Shown: in pieces, positions 1-6,794 of the stretch
How the letters are laid out: each line of letters begins with the position of its first letter
Numbering within the stretch: position 1 is the first letter of the stretch
NCBI GenBank assembly: GCA_023460875.1
Contig: JAEWOQ010000004.1
Location: 1-9,225, forward strand
Direction: 5' to 3'
DNA: 9,225 nt
Source: Pseudomonadota bacterium
Lineage (GTDB): Bacteria > Myxococcota_A > Polyangia > Polyangiales > Polyangiaceae
Notes under the pieces: generated by a model
Told to the model about the DNA's origin: nothing
The model's database searches: none
What the model saw: the letters and a program-made list of their open reading frames with translations, nothing else
Made by a program: the position numbers and the translations under genes

Positions 1-44
1 GACCCGAACTCTGCGCGATCGTCGCGCCCGATGCCTCGTGAAGC

Positions 45-1178
45 TCACCACATCATGACGGCCAGTCCCCCGCTGGACCGGGCCGAATACACACGAATGC
101 GTACCCGATAGGTGGAGCCCAGGGTCAGCCGCACGTCGAGCTTGGCATTGAGCTCCGTGCCGCTGTCGTCGTCGGCGGACAAGTAGCGCGGTTCGCCGCC
201 GCGCTCCTCGAAGATCACCATTACGGCGTCGGAGGGACCGAAGGTCTGGAGCGTGTACTGTCGTGTTTCGCTCGGCCTGATCACGAAGTCCGCCTGCTGT
301 CCGGCAGCGAGATCGAGGCGCTGGGACACGAAGGGCTCGATCACGCGCTCCTTCGCCTCCTCCATGCTGGGGTAGAGCGCGAGCACCTCCTGTTTGTCGA
401 TCTCCGAGAGGTGAGGCTCCGGGCGCAGGGGCTCCCGCTGGTAGCGCTCGGGCATGCGAATGAGCCCCGCGGGGAACCCGTAGTGCATGATGGAGTTCGG
501 ATCCCAGAGGCTGCCTTCCACGGTGTGCGCCGGAAGCTTGCGGAGGATGTTGCGGAAGGTGGTGTCCCGATCCCAGCCTTGGGGGCGCTCGGCCCAACGG
601 TACACCTCGGCTTCGTCCCACTCGATGCCGGCGTTGGGGTTCTGGTGTTCGTGGGGGAACCCGAGGGCGTGGCCGATTTCGTGCAGCGCCGTGTCGCGCC
701 CGTACTCCGTCGTGAGATCCCAACCGAAGTTCATGGTGCGTTCGTTGGGATTGGCGAGGTGAGCGAGATCGACGTTGTCCCGCCCGACGTAGGACCACGA
801 GCCGTCCTGGTCCTCGAAGGCGATGCGCAGCTCCGCCTCCTCCCGTTGCATCACCCGCGCGAAGCGAAGCCCGATGCCGAGCCCCTTCCAGGTGTCGAAG
901 GCGTTCATCACCGCCTGCACCTGCGCTTCCGCGCCCTTCCACGGCATGAACCGCGAGCTGCCGTCCGTGAAGCGGACGTGGCGCCCGTCCGAGTCCCGAT
1001 CGAAGAGGTAGTAGTGCAGCACCGTGCCGTTCACCCACTTCTTGTCGAGGTAGCGTATGAGCCTCTCCCGCGCGGGGTCGAGCCCCAGGGGGAGCGCTCG
1101 CTCGGGGACCAGCGGTTGGTCGCACAGGGGCCGGTCGGCGGCTGGAGCACGTTTCGCGGGCGGCGGGAGCAGTGTCAT
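45..1178 (-). CDS. Astacin-like (M12A/metzincin) zinc metalloprotease with C-terminal beta-sandwich-like domain
   Basis: A zinc-dependent endopeptidase. The catalytic signature HEIGHALGFPHEH is at about residues 166-178 (numbered from the ATG at 1178): His166, His170 and His176 would bind zinc and Glu167 would be the general base. The metzincin Met-turn SIMHY follows at about 229-233. The order (catalytic domain, then a 120-residue C-terminal stretch rich in beta-forming residues, e.g. QYTLQTFGPSDAV and TYRVRIRVYS) suggests a pre-peptidase C-terminal (PPC)-like domain; that assignment is tentative. The frame stays open to a TTG at 1208, but the ATG at 1178 is preferred; a Shine-Dalgarno is weak for either. 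No Sec signal peptide or lipobox is visible: the N-terminus is Pro/Ala/Arg-rich. This is odd for a family that is normally secreted. The gene lies 259 bp downstream of the dehydrogenase gene on the same strand, so it probably has its own promoter. Family assignment is firm; substrate is unknown. Confidence 0.88.
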   Translation of the reverse strand: MTLLPPPAKRAPAADRPLCDQPLVPERALPLGLDPARERLIRYLDKKWVNGTVLHYYLFDRDSDGRHVRFTDGSSRFMPWKGAEAQVQAVMNAFDTWKGLGIGLRFARVMQREEAELRIAFEDQDGSWSYVGRDNVDLAHLANPNERTMNFGWDLTTEYGRDTALHEIGHALGFPHEHQNPNAGIEWDEAEVYRWAERPQGWDRDTTFRNILRKLPAHTVEGSLWDPNSIMHYGFPAGLIRMPERYQREPLRPEPHLSEIDKQEVLALYPSMEEAKERVIEPFVSQRLDLAAGQQADFVIRPSETRQYTLQTFGPSDAVMVIFEERGGEPRYLSADDDSGTELNAKLDVRLTLGSTYRVRIRVYSARSSGGLAVMMW

Positions 1179-1256
1179 GGCCCACCCATGGAGCGGGTGG
1201 CGCCCCAAGAACTTCGGCGATTGTCGCGCTTCGTGCCTGGGGCGCGCTCATCGAGG

Positions 1257-1327
1257 CAGCGCGTGCCCGGTTGGGGGTCAGCGCGTGCCCGTCGGCCGTC
1301 CGGGGGGCGCCGCGGCGCCAGCGCGTG
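1257..1327. repeat. Short direct repeats and a perfect palindrome between lpdA and the protease gene
   Basis: The 13-mer CAGCGCGTGCCCG occurs at 1257-1269 and 1279-1291 (22-bp period), and its first nine bases recur at 1319-1327. Between the second and third copies is the perfect 14-bp palindrome GGCGCCGCGGCGCC (1306-1319). The block lies in the 259-bp gap upstream of the protease gene. It has no T-tract and does not look like an intrinsic terminator. It may be a protein-binding site or only GC-rich low-complexity sequence. Confidence 0.4.
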
Positions 1328-1351
1328 AACGCGGAGAAGGGTAAACCGCTG

Positions 1352-1364
1352 AGAGATCGGTCGC
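1352..1364. promoter_or_regulatory. Degenerate half-copy of the TetR operator motif
   Basis: AGAGATCGGTCGC matches the operator found at 3068-3091 with four bases (CCGA) removed, leaving one intact CGGTCGC arm. It lies about 175 bp upstream of the protease start. The symmetry needed by a TetR dimer is lost, so binding is doubtful. It is noted because the flanking bases (AGAGA on the left, GC on the right) also match. Confidence 0.2.
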
Positions 1365-1437
1365 CCATGAGTCCCTTCTCCAGCGGGAGAGTAGACGCGC
1401 CAAAGCCCGGCTGGCGCAATGCCGAGGATCTAGCGAC

Positions 1438-3012
1438 TCAGCGCACCGTCGCCGCCTTGGCCGCAGGAGTTCGGCTGGGCCGGCGATTCATGATGTGCAC
1501 CGCTTGGCCCAGGGCGTGCTCGGCGGCTTCGTGGACCGCTTCGCTCAGGGTCGGGTGGGCGTGCACCGTGAGGGCCATGTCCTCGAGGGACGCGCCCATC
1601 TCGAGGGCCAGGCCGAGCTCCGCGATCAGCTCGCTCGCCTCCGGTCCGACGACGCTCGCCCCGACGACTCGATCGCCGAGGGCCACGACCTTCACGAAGC
1701 CGTCCGCCTTGCCGAGGGCCATGGCGCGACCCAGGGCCGCGAAGGGGAACTTGCCGACGCGCACCTCCGCGCCCTTTGCATGGGAGGCGGCGCCGTTCGA
1801 TCCAGGGGGTGCGGTGGCGCCCGCTGCGACGGCGCGAGCGGTGGCTTCGTCCATGCCGACGGTGGCGATCTCCGGATCCGTGAAGATGGCGGCGGGCATC
1901 GCTTGCCAGTCGCGGGTGACGCGCCGTCCGAGGATCACCTCAGACACGACCTCCGCCTCCTTGAACGCCTTGTGGGCGAGGTACGGCGGACCCGCGACGT
2001 CACCGATCGCGTAGATGCCCTGCGCGGTGGTGCGGCAGCTCTCGTCCGTCACCACGTGGCCCCGCTCGTCGAGGGCCACACCCGCGTTTTCGAGCCCGAG
2101 GTCCGCCGTATGGGGCACGAAGCCCGCCGCGACGAGCAGGCGGCTGCCCTCGAGCACCTCCGCCGCGCCGTCGCCGCTCACTGCGCCGTCGCCGCTCACT
2201 GCCTGTCCTTCGGGCGGCATAGCCGCGCCGCGCTGCGCCAGCCGACCGCGTTGCACGGTGAGACGCACCCCGTTCGCCGTCACTTCGCTGCCCAGGGCGC
2301 CCGTCCCCGTGAGGAGGTTCGCCCCCGACGCCCGCAGACGCTTCTCGACGACGCGCACCAAGTCGGGATCCACACCGGGTAGCAACGTCGGGCCCAACTC
2401 CACGACGGTCAAGCGCGCGCCCAGCTTCTGGTAGGCGGAGCCGAGCTCCAGACCGATCACGCCGCCGCCGAGCACGATCAAGTGCTCCGGCACCTCTTGC
2501 AGGAACACCGCTTCCCGGGCGGTGAGCACCGCGCGCCCATCCATGGGCACACCGGGCACCTCCCGCACGCGGGCGCCCGTTGCGAGCAGGATCGCGCGAC
2601 GCGCCTCGAAGTGGTGTTCGCGTCCCTCGGCGTCGCGGGCGCGCACCCGACGGGGTCCGTCGAGGGTAGCGGTCGCCATCACCAGCCGGGCGCCATTGCT
2701 CCGCAACAGACCCGCGACGCCCTCCGTGTGGTGCCGCACGATCTCGCGATTACGCGCCTGTGCCCGGGGCAGATCGAGTCGGACCCCCTCGACGTCCACG
2801 CCAAAGCTCGCGCTCTGGGACGTGACCCAGCCGTAGCGCTCCGCCACGGTGATGAGCGCCTTGGACGGGATGCAGCCCCAGTTCAGGCACACACCGCCCA
2901 CGCTCTCCCGCTCGATGCACACCACCTCGAGGCCCCGCTGAGCCAGCCGAATCGCCGCGGAGTAGCCGCCGGGCCCTCCGCCGATCACTACCACGTCCAC
3001 GGTCGTCGTCAT
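1438..3012 (-). CDS. lpdA: Dihydrolipoyl dehydrogenase (E3 component), enlarged variant
   Basis: FAD- and NAD-dependent disulfide oxidoreductase that reoxidises dihydrolipoyl groups of 2-oxoacid dehydrogenase complexes or the glycine cleavage system. Visible in order (numbered from 3012): FAD-binding GGGPGG at 11-16, redox-active disulfide Cys42/Cys47 in CLNWGCIPSK, a second Rossmann motif GGGVIGLELGSAYQKLG for NAD, the FAD-contacting IYAIGDV, and the dimer-interface catalytic pair His486/Glu491 in HAHPTLSE. The start at 3012 is chosen because AAGGAG (3025-3020) sits 7 nt upstream and the FAD motif follows at once; the frame is open to 3129, but that extension would cover an operator. At 524 residues it is longer than the usual 460-480, owing to two low-complexity insertions: one containing a repeated AVSGDG, the other about GATAPPGSNGAASHAK. 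The usual GRRPNT-type loop reads AGFVPHT. No E1/E2 genes are adjacent, so its partner complex is unknown. Likely controlled by the TetR repressor encoded upstream. Confidence 0.93.
   Translation of the reverse strand: MTTTVDVVVIGGGPGGYSAAIRLAQRGLEVVCIERESVGGVCLNWGCIPSKALITVAERYGWVTSQSASFGVDVEGVRLDLPRAQARNREIVRHHTEGVAGLLRSNGARLVMATATLDGPRRVRARDAEGREHHFEARRAILLATGARVREVPGVPMDGRAVLTAREAVFLQEVPEHLIVLGGGVIGLELGSAYQKLGARLTVVELGPTLLPGVDPDLVRVVEKRLRASGANLLTGTGALGSEVTANGVRLTVQRGRLAQRGAAMPPEGQAVSGDGAVSGDGAAEVLEGSRLLVAAGFVPHTADLGLENAGVALDERGHVVTDESCRTTAQGIYAIGDVAGPPYLAHKAFKEAEVVSEVILGRRVTRDWQAMPAAIFTDPEIATVGMDEATARAVAAGATAPPGSNGAASHAKGAEVRVGKFPFAALGRAMALGKADGFVKVVALGDRVVGASVVGPEASELIAELGLALEMGASLEDMALTVHAHPTLSEAVHEAAEHALGQAVHIMNRRPSRTPAAKAATVR
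2165..2200. repeat. 18-bp perfect tandem duplication inside lpdA
   Basis: The unit GCGCCGTCGCCGCTCACT occurs twice without a gap (2165-2182 and 2183-2200). As 18 is a multiple of three, the frame is kept and the protein gains a repeated six-residue unit (AVSGDG AVSGDG). It lies in a hydrophilic insertion before the strand leading to LLVAAGFVPHT. Replication slippage is the likely origin. Confidence 0.9.
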
Positions 3013-3019
3013 CGTCGTG

Positions 3020-3025
3020 CTCCTT
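3020..3025 (-). promoter_or_regulatory. Ribosome binding site that fixes the lpdA start
   Basis: On the minus strand the sequence reads AAGGAG, 7 nt before the ATG at 3012. It decides between this start and the in-frame extension to 3129. Confidence 0.8.
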
Positions 3026-3067
3026 CGTCGAGAGTCGTTCGAGTTCTGGGTTGGCTTGATGTTCTCG

Positions 3068-3091
3068 AAAAGAGACCGATCGGTCGCTTTT
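3068..3091. promoter_or_regulatory. TetR-type operator O1 upstream of lpdA
   Basis: The core GACCGATCGGTC (3074-3085) is a perfect 12-bp palindrome. The symmetry extends through the A/T flanks (AAAAGA on the left, GCTTTT on the right) with one mismatched pair. The centre is about 67 bp upstream of the lpdA ATG. The same 17-bp motif AGAGACCGANCGGTCGC recurs twice in front of the tetR gene, which supports it as the repressor's target. I see no convincing -35/-10 pair near it. Confidence 0.75.
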
Positions 3092-3262
3092 AGGGCGAAA
3101 TGAAGAGGTGAGCTGCGTGCCCGGGACATCCCGCGGGGGACTTCGTTCGGAATGGATCTGGTGGTTGGTCCCTCTGACCGTCGGTTGGGTGGGGCGTACG
3201 CGTCTGTCTGTCGAGCGTCTGCCCTCCGTCCGTGAACGGTGGTCCGCAGGAAGCGGGAACCG

Positions 3263-3973
3263 TCAGCGGCTGCGGGGACGTCGGCGCCCAGGAGGCTTGG
3301 TCGCCCGCGCCGCCTTTGGGGCCGTCTTGGAGGCTCGAGGGGCCCGCACGGTCTCTGTTGGCGCGGCCAGGGCCATGCCGTCGATGAGCTTGTGCAGGTG
3401 GCGGGTCACCTGGCACATGGTGCGGTCGTTGCCGTGGAGCTTGGAGAGCATGACGGCCCCCTCCAATGACGCGAAGAACAGGGCGATCGTGCCCACGACG
3501 TCGACGTCGCCCCGCAGCTCCCGGGACTTCTTGCCGTCGACGAGGATGCGGCGCAGGGCCGTTTCCAGGCCCTTCATGACCTCCTGGGCGCGCTCCAGGA
3601 GCTCCGGGTGCGCGTCGTCCGCCTCCACGGAGGCGTTGAGGATGGGGCACCCGCCGGGCACCGGAGGATCCGTGGGGATGCGCGAGTAGACGCGCACGAT
3701 GGCCCGCAGCCGGTCGGGGGCGCTGCACGCGTCCGCCAGGGCTTCCTTGAAGCGGTCGCGCATACGGGCGACGGCGAAATCGAAGGCTTCGAGGTTCAGC
3801 TGCTCCTTGCTCTCGAAGTGCCGATAGATGCCCCCCTTCTGCAGCCCCGTGGCCTCCATGATCGCGGAGAGAGGCGCAGCCCGATAGCCGAGCTGATTGA
3901 ACAGCGCCGCCGCCCTCTCGAGCACCTGCTCACGGGTCCGTTCACCTTTGGTCTGGGGTTCCGGTGGATGCAT
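3263..3973 (-). CDS. TetR/AcrR-family transcriptional repressor
   Basis: A 236-residue one-component regulator. The N-terminal helix-turn-helix spans about residues 12-58 and shows the typical TetR signature GLQKGGIYRHFESKEQL (recognition helix around 45-53). The ligand-binding half carries GGCPILNASVEADD with Cys109, seen in a subgroup of TetR regulators; whether this Cys senses a thiol-reactive compound is open. The C-terminus is a basic Ala/Lys/Pro/Arg-rich tail of about 30 residues. The ATG at 3973 is chosen over ATGs or alternative starts up to 4042 because GAGGA (3984-3980) lies 6 nt upstream, and because the longer versions would put operator O2 inside the coding region. The gene lies upstream of lpdA on the same strand, separated by 250 bp holding O1. 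Two motif copies in its own leader imply negative autoregulation. The effector is unknown. Confidence 0.9.
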   Translation of the reverse strand: MHPPEPQTKGERTREQVLERAAALFNQLGYRAAPLSAIMEATGLQKGGIYRHFESKEQLNLEAFDFAVARMRDRFKEALADACSAPDRLRAIVRVYSRIPTDPPVPGGCPILNASVEADDAHPELLERAQEVMKGLETALRRILVDGKKSRELRGDVDVVGTIALFFASLEGAVMLSKLHGNDRTMCQVTRHLHKLIDGMALAAPTETVRAPRASKTAPKAARATKPPGRRRPRSR

Positions 3974-3995
3974 GGAGGGTCCTCGCGGGCGCAAG

Positions 3996-4013
3996 AAGAG
4001 ACCGAACGGTCGC
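3996..4013. promoter_or_regulatory. TetR-type operator O2 in the tetR leader
   Basis: Contains AGAGACCGAACGGTCGC (core arms GACCG and CGGTC at 4000-4011). It is centred about 33 bp upstream of the tetR ATG at 3973 and directly downstream of a candidate -10 box, where a bound repressor would block transcription initiation. Confidence 0.75.
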
Positions 4014-4042
4014 ATCGTGGAGCGGCGCGGGCGGCGCGTCAA
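4014..4042 (-). promoter_or_regulatory. Candidate promoter of the tetR gene
   Basis: Read on the minus strand: -35 TTGACG (4042-4037), a 17-bp spacer, then -10 CACGAT (4019-4014). The -35 is good and the -10 weak. The expected transcription start would fall within operator O2, a typical autorepression layout. Confidence 0.4.
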
Positions 4043-4066
4043 GGCGCGGGGGGGGCGTAGAGAAGG

Positions 4067-4087
4067 AAAAAGAGACCGAGCGGTCGC
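4067..4087. promoter_or_regulatory. TetR-type operator O3, distal to tetR
   Basis: AGAGACCGAGCGGTCGC, preceded by an A-run as in O1. The core is 4074-4085. It lies upstream of the candidate tetR -35 box, 74 bp centre to centre from O2. No gene begins close by on the plus strand, so it may act with O2 or control a divergent transcript I cannot identify. Confidence 0.7.
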
Positions 4088-4412
4088 AATTGCGGTGGCG
4101 GGCGCTGGGCGTCGGGGCGCGCCTCGGCCGGGCTATGCGGACCTGTACCTGGGAGGAACGCCCGGGGACCTTGTCGCGCGGAACATGCGGAGCTTCCCGG
4201 GATTCGTCACGGTCAGGGTCGCGCGGCTGGCGTCCAATCTGTTGCTAGACGGGTACGCATCGACTTGGATCGCCGGGTCTGTCGAAGTAGAGGTTAGACG
4301 GCCACCTAGGTCCGCCGCAGGACTTCGGGCTCGTCGAAGTCGCATCCGCGGCTATTCCGAGCGGGGCACCTTGACCGTGGAAGAGTAATGGGGGGTGATG
4401 CGTCACTGACAC
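4088..4412. other. Intergenic region without a recognisable gene
   Basis: About 325 bp between operator O3 and the lipoprotein gene. Short open frames exist on both strands but none has a ribosome binding site or a recognisable product. A TTGACC at 4371-4376 could be a -35 element for the downstream gene, but no good -10 follows at the right distance. No hairpin with a T-tract, RNA gene or obvious repeat was found. Confidence 0.5.
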
Positions 4413-5804
4413 ATGCCCCCGCTCCGTCACCTGGCTGCGGCCTTTCCGCTCGGCGTTTTTGCTTGCGGCTCGCCCCCGCCTGCCTCTACCGCGCCTAAGC
4501 CGTGGGCCCCCGTTCCAACTTCGAACGCCCAAGCTGCCAACCCTTCGCCACCGACCGCCGAAGCCGGCGATGCCGGACCTTCCGTCGCCACGGCGATCGG
4601 CGACCGGGGAAGCGGCACCCCCGCCAAACCCAACACCGAACCGCCAAGCTCCCCGGAGGAGGCATTCTGTCACGGAAGGCCTCACTGCAGCCTCGCCAAC
4701 CGAGTTGGAAAGCCGCTGCAACGGGACGGGTTCATCCATTCCGTCGAGCGTATCGTCCTCGTCGCGCCCGAGGAAGTCAGGCGCCCGCCAGGGGAAGACG
4801 CGCAGGGTGCCTGCAGCGTCGAGGAGTACTGGTTCCTGAAGACAAACGGGACCGGAAAGGTGTTAGACTATCAGCTTCTCACTGGAGGATGTACCGGCGA
4901 GGACGCCGACGAAATCTGGTGCGGACGAGCACCGACCGTCTCCGTCACCGTGTCGGGCGAAACGGTAAGCGCCTCTTGGTACTCTCCGTTCGGACAGTGC
5001 TGGTCTGCCTTCTCCAGCAACGGTCGTTTCACTGCATCGCTTGTCGACTTCAAAACCATCAAGACTGAGGCTTCGACTGGCCACGCGTTTGCCGGGTACT
5101 CCAACGGGCACGAGTGGGATTGGACGAGCATGTCTGGCTCGGAGAGCTTCTTGTTTCAGGCGTTTTCTCCTGACGGTTCACCCCTCCCTGAAGATCGATG
5201 TGCGGACGTCAACGTGAAGACCCGGGTGATTCCGAGCTTCAGTACCGCCCAACACTTATCAGACGACGGATGGAAAACCGCGGACCTCAAGGGTTGCTCG
5301 ACCTCGTTTCACACTTCGGTCCTGTCTTCGGTGGGAAACACGCGCGGCACGGAGCTTCATGCGTTCGTTGGGACGGGTGGCATCCTATACTTGCAGCTCG
5401 ACCCTGTTTCGCTCCCCTCTGAAGCTGCTCACTTCGAGCTTTGCTTTCGCAGCGAGGTCTTGAACGATTCGAATTACTGTGAGTACCCGGCGAGCGAAAC
5501 CTGCTCGCGCATGTCGGTCGCCGGAAAGATGCTCCAAGGCGACCTTGCGATCGAGAAGGCGAGCGACGCGTATCGCTACGCCATCGACGCTTCGATGCAT
5601 GCCGCAGTGCGATTGATGTATCGTGACCCCGAGCACGGCGTTGGAATCTGGTCAAGCACGAGAGGGGTTGGTAAGCGCTTCTCGCACAGCCCGCTGATGT
5701 CCTCCGGGACCCGAGAAGCGGAGTGTACGATTCAGGACGAAAAAGCCACGGTCCTGCGGCGCCGCCCCCCACAGGAGAAGGCGCTGTCCACTTGGGCGGG
5801 CTAG
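4413..5804 (+). CDS. Predicted Cys-rich lipoprotein of unknown function
   Basis: A 463-residue protein I do not recognise. The N-terminus (MPPLRHLAAAFPLGVFAC) looks like a short lipoprotein signal peptide with Cys18 as the lipid site; the lipobox VFAC is imperfect because of Phe at -2. Residues about 20-80 form a Pro/Ala/Ser/Thr-rich linker, as in many surface lipoproteins of myxobacteria. The rest has alternating beta-type segments and 12 further cysteines (e.g. FCHGRPHC, GGCTGED, WCGRAP, GQCWSA), an even number that fits disulfide bonding outside the cytoplasm. No catalytic motif is evident. The start has no clear Shine-Dalgarno; GGGGGT lies about 16 nt upstream. Base composition is visibly less GC-rich than in the protease, lpdA or tetR, which may indicate transfer. 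The last 15 or so residues (LRRRPPQEKALSTWAG) are unlike the rest and could reflect a late frameshift. Coding status is likely; function is unknown. Confidence 0.68.
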   Translation: MPPLRHLAAAFPLGVFACGSPPPASTAPKPWAPVPTSNAQAANPSPPTAEAGDAGPSVATAIGDRGSGTPAKPNTEPPSSPEEAFCHGRPHCSLANRVGKPLQRDGFIHSVERIVLVAPEEVRRPPGEDAQGACSVEEYWFLKTNGTGKVLDYQLLTGGCTGEDADEIWCGRAPTVSVTVSGETVSASWYSPFGQCWSAFSSNGRFTASLVDFKTIKTEASTGHAFAGYSNGHEWDWTSMSGSESFLFQAFSPDGSPLPEDRCADVNVKTRVIPSFSTAQHLSDDGWKTADLKGCSTSFHTSVLSSVGNTRGTELHAFVGTGGILYLQLDPVSLPSEAAHFELCFRSEVLNDSNYCEYPASETCSRMSVAGKMLQGDLAIEKASDAYRYAIDASMHAAVRLMYRDPEHGVGIWSSTRGVGKRFSHSPLMSSGTREAECTIQDEKATVLRRRPPQEKALSTWAG

Positions 5805-5900
5805 AGGCCATTCGTTCAAGGGCGCTCGTCTCAAGGATGTCGTCTAACTAGCCGCTGCTACCTGACGGCGGTAAGTAAGGGCTTTCGCTTCGCTGAAAAC

Positions 5901-6707
5901 TTGTGGTTCGGCCGGCTCCGGTGGACGGACGATACCCAGATGGCGCTCGACGTCGCGGAATCGTTGGTCGCATCCCGCGCTATCGACCAGGATGACATCG
6001 CTCGCCGCTTCGCTGCCAGCTACCGTTGGTCCCGTGGTTATGGTCCGGGCGCCGCCCGTGTCCTCAAGCTCATTCGACGAGGCGTTGACTGGCGAACCGC
6101 CAACACACGCGTCTTTCGGGAGGGGTCGTTCGGGAACGGCGGTGCGATGCGAGCTCCTGTCGTCGGACTGTTCTGCTGCGCCAATCTCGAAGTTCTGGTC
6201 GAGCATGCTCGAGCGACTGCGGTGATCACCCACGCCCATCCTCTTGGGCAAGAGGGCGCCGTTCTCGTCGCGCTTGCGGCGGCGTTGGCATGCGACAACC
6301 TACCTCCAGGAGAAATTTTCGGCGTCCTGCGTGCGCACTCTCAGCATCAACCACCTTTCCGCGAACGAGCCGCCCTTGCCAGCTCGTGGCTCGCTTGCCA
6401 TTCGCCCTCGCCGGGTGAGGTTCGCGCAAGGCTTGGCAACGGCATTTCTGCGTCAGACTCGTGCGTCACTGCAATCTACATCGCGCTCCGATTTCAAGAC
6501 GCCCCGTTCATGGAGATGCTCGACTTCGTGACGGCCTGCCGCGGCGACGTCGATACGATCGGGGCGATGGCTGGCGCGATCTGGGGGGCGCGCAACGGTG
6601 ACACGGCCCTCCCGCGCGAGCAGTGCAACCTGCTCGAAGATCATGAGCGTTTGCGCCGTGTTGCTCGTGAACTTCACCGAGTTGCTCTGGAAACGACCAC
6701 AGCCTAA
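5901..6707 (+). pseudogene. ADP-ribosylglycohydrolase (DraG/ARH family), 5'-truncated
   Basis: This family removes ADP-ribose from proteins or small molecules using a two-Mg2+ centre. Present: the first metal motif WTDDTQM (residues 8-14), the conserved block EGSFGNGGAMRAPVVG, THAHPLGQEGA, and the second metal motif GDVDTIGAMAGAIWGA (215-230). Missing is the N-terminal segment of about 45-60 residues that normally precedes WTDDT and holds the GDALG motif and, in ARH-type enzymes, a catalytic Glu. The first possible starts are a TTG at 5901 and an ATG at 5940 inside the TDDTQM motif, neither with a ribosome binding site. Upstream the frame stays open to the lipoprotein stop at 5802-5804, but its translation (e.g. 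GCRLTSRCYLTAVSKGFRF) does not resemble the family, and neither do the other two plus frames. The C-terminus looks complete. Best read as a decayed gene; the sequence from WTDDT onward is otherwise undamaged, so the loss may be recent. Confidence 0.72.
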
Positions 6708-6736
6708 ATCAGGCTCGAAGCCGACGGGCTTTAGGC
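6702..6736. repeat. Nested inverted repeat between the DraG fragment and the next ORF
   Basis: The outer arms are GCCTAAA (6702-6708) and TTTAGGC (6730-6736); the inner arms are GGCT (6712-6715) and AGCC (6719-6722) around CGA. The left outer arm holds the TAA stop of the DraG frame and the right arm holds an in-frame TAG. There is no T-tract. It could be a weak terminator, a protein site or chance. Confidence 0.35.
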
Positions 6737-6794
6737 GCTTGCAGCGGCCAACCTTGCGCTCGCCGCTGAAGCGCAGGAACGTACGGACAGATAC

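Noticed and set aside
411..1328. 305-codon plus-strand frame opposite the protease gene
   Set aside because: It is antisense to a gene with a clear HExxHxxGxxH motif; its translation is low-complexity Arg/Pro/Val/Gly.
1377..1390. Possible terminator of lpdA (TCTCC, loop AGCG, GGAGA)
   Set aside because: The stem is only 5 bp and no T-tract follows on the minus strand.
1495..2382. 295-codon plus-strand frame opposite lpdA
   Set aside because: Antisense to a well-supported dehydrogenase; the His/Arg/Gly-rich translation shows no family features.
3090..3728. 212-codon minus-strand frame overlapping the tetR gene in another frame
   Set aside because: It would run through operator O1 and out of the tetR coding sequence; the translation is Pro/Arg/Gly-rich with no start context.
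4133..4345. 70-codon minus-strand frame in the intergenic region
   Set aside because: No ribosome binding site, no recognisable product, and Arg/Ser/Pro-rich composition typical of random high-GC frames.
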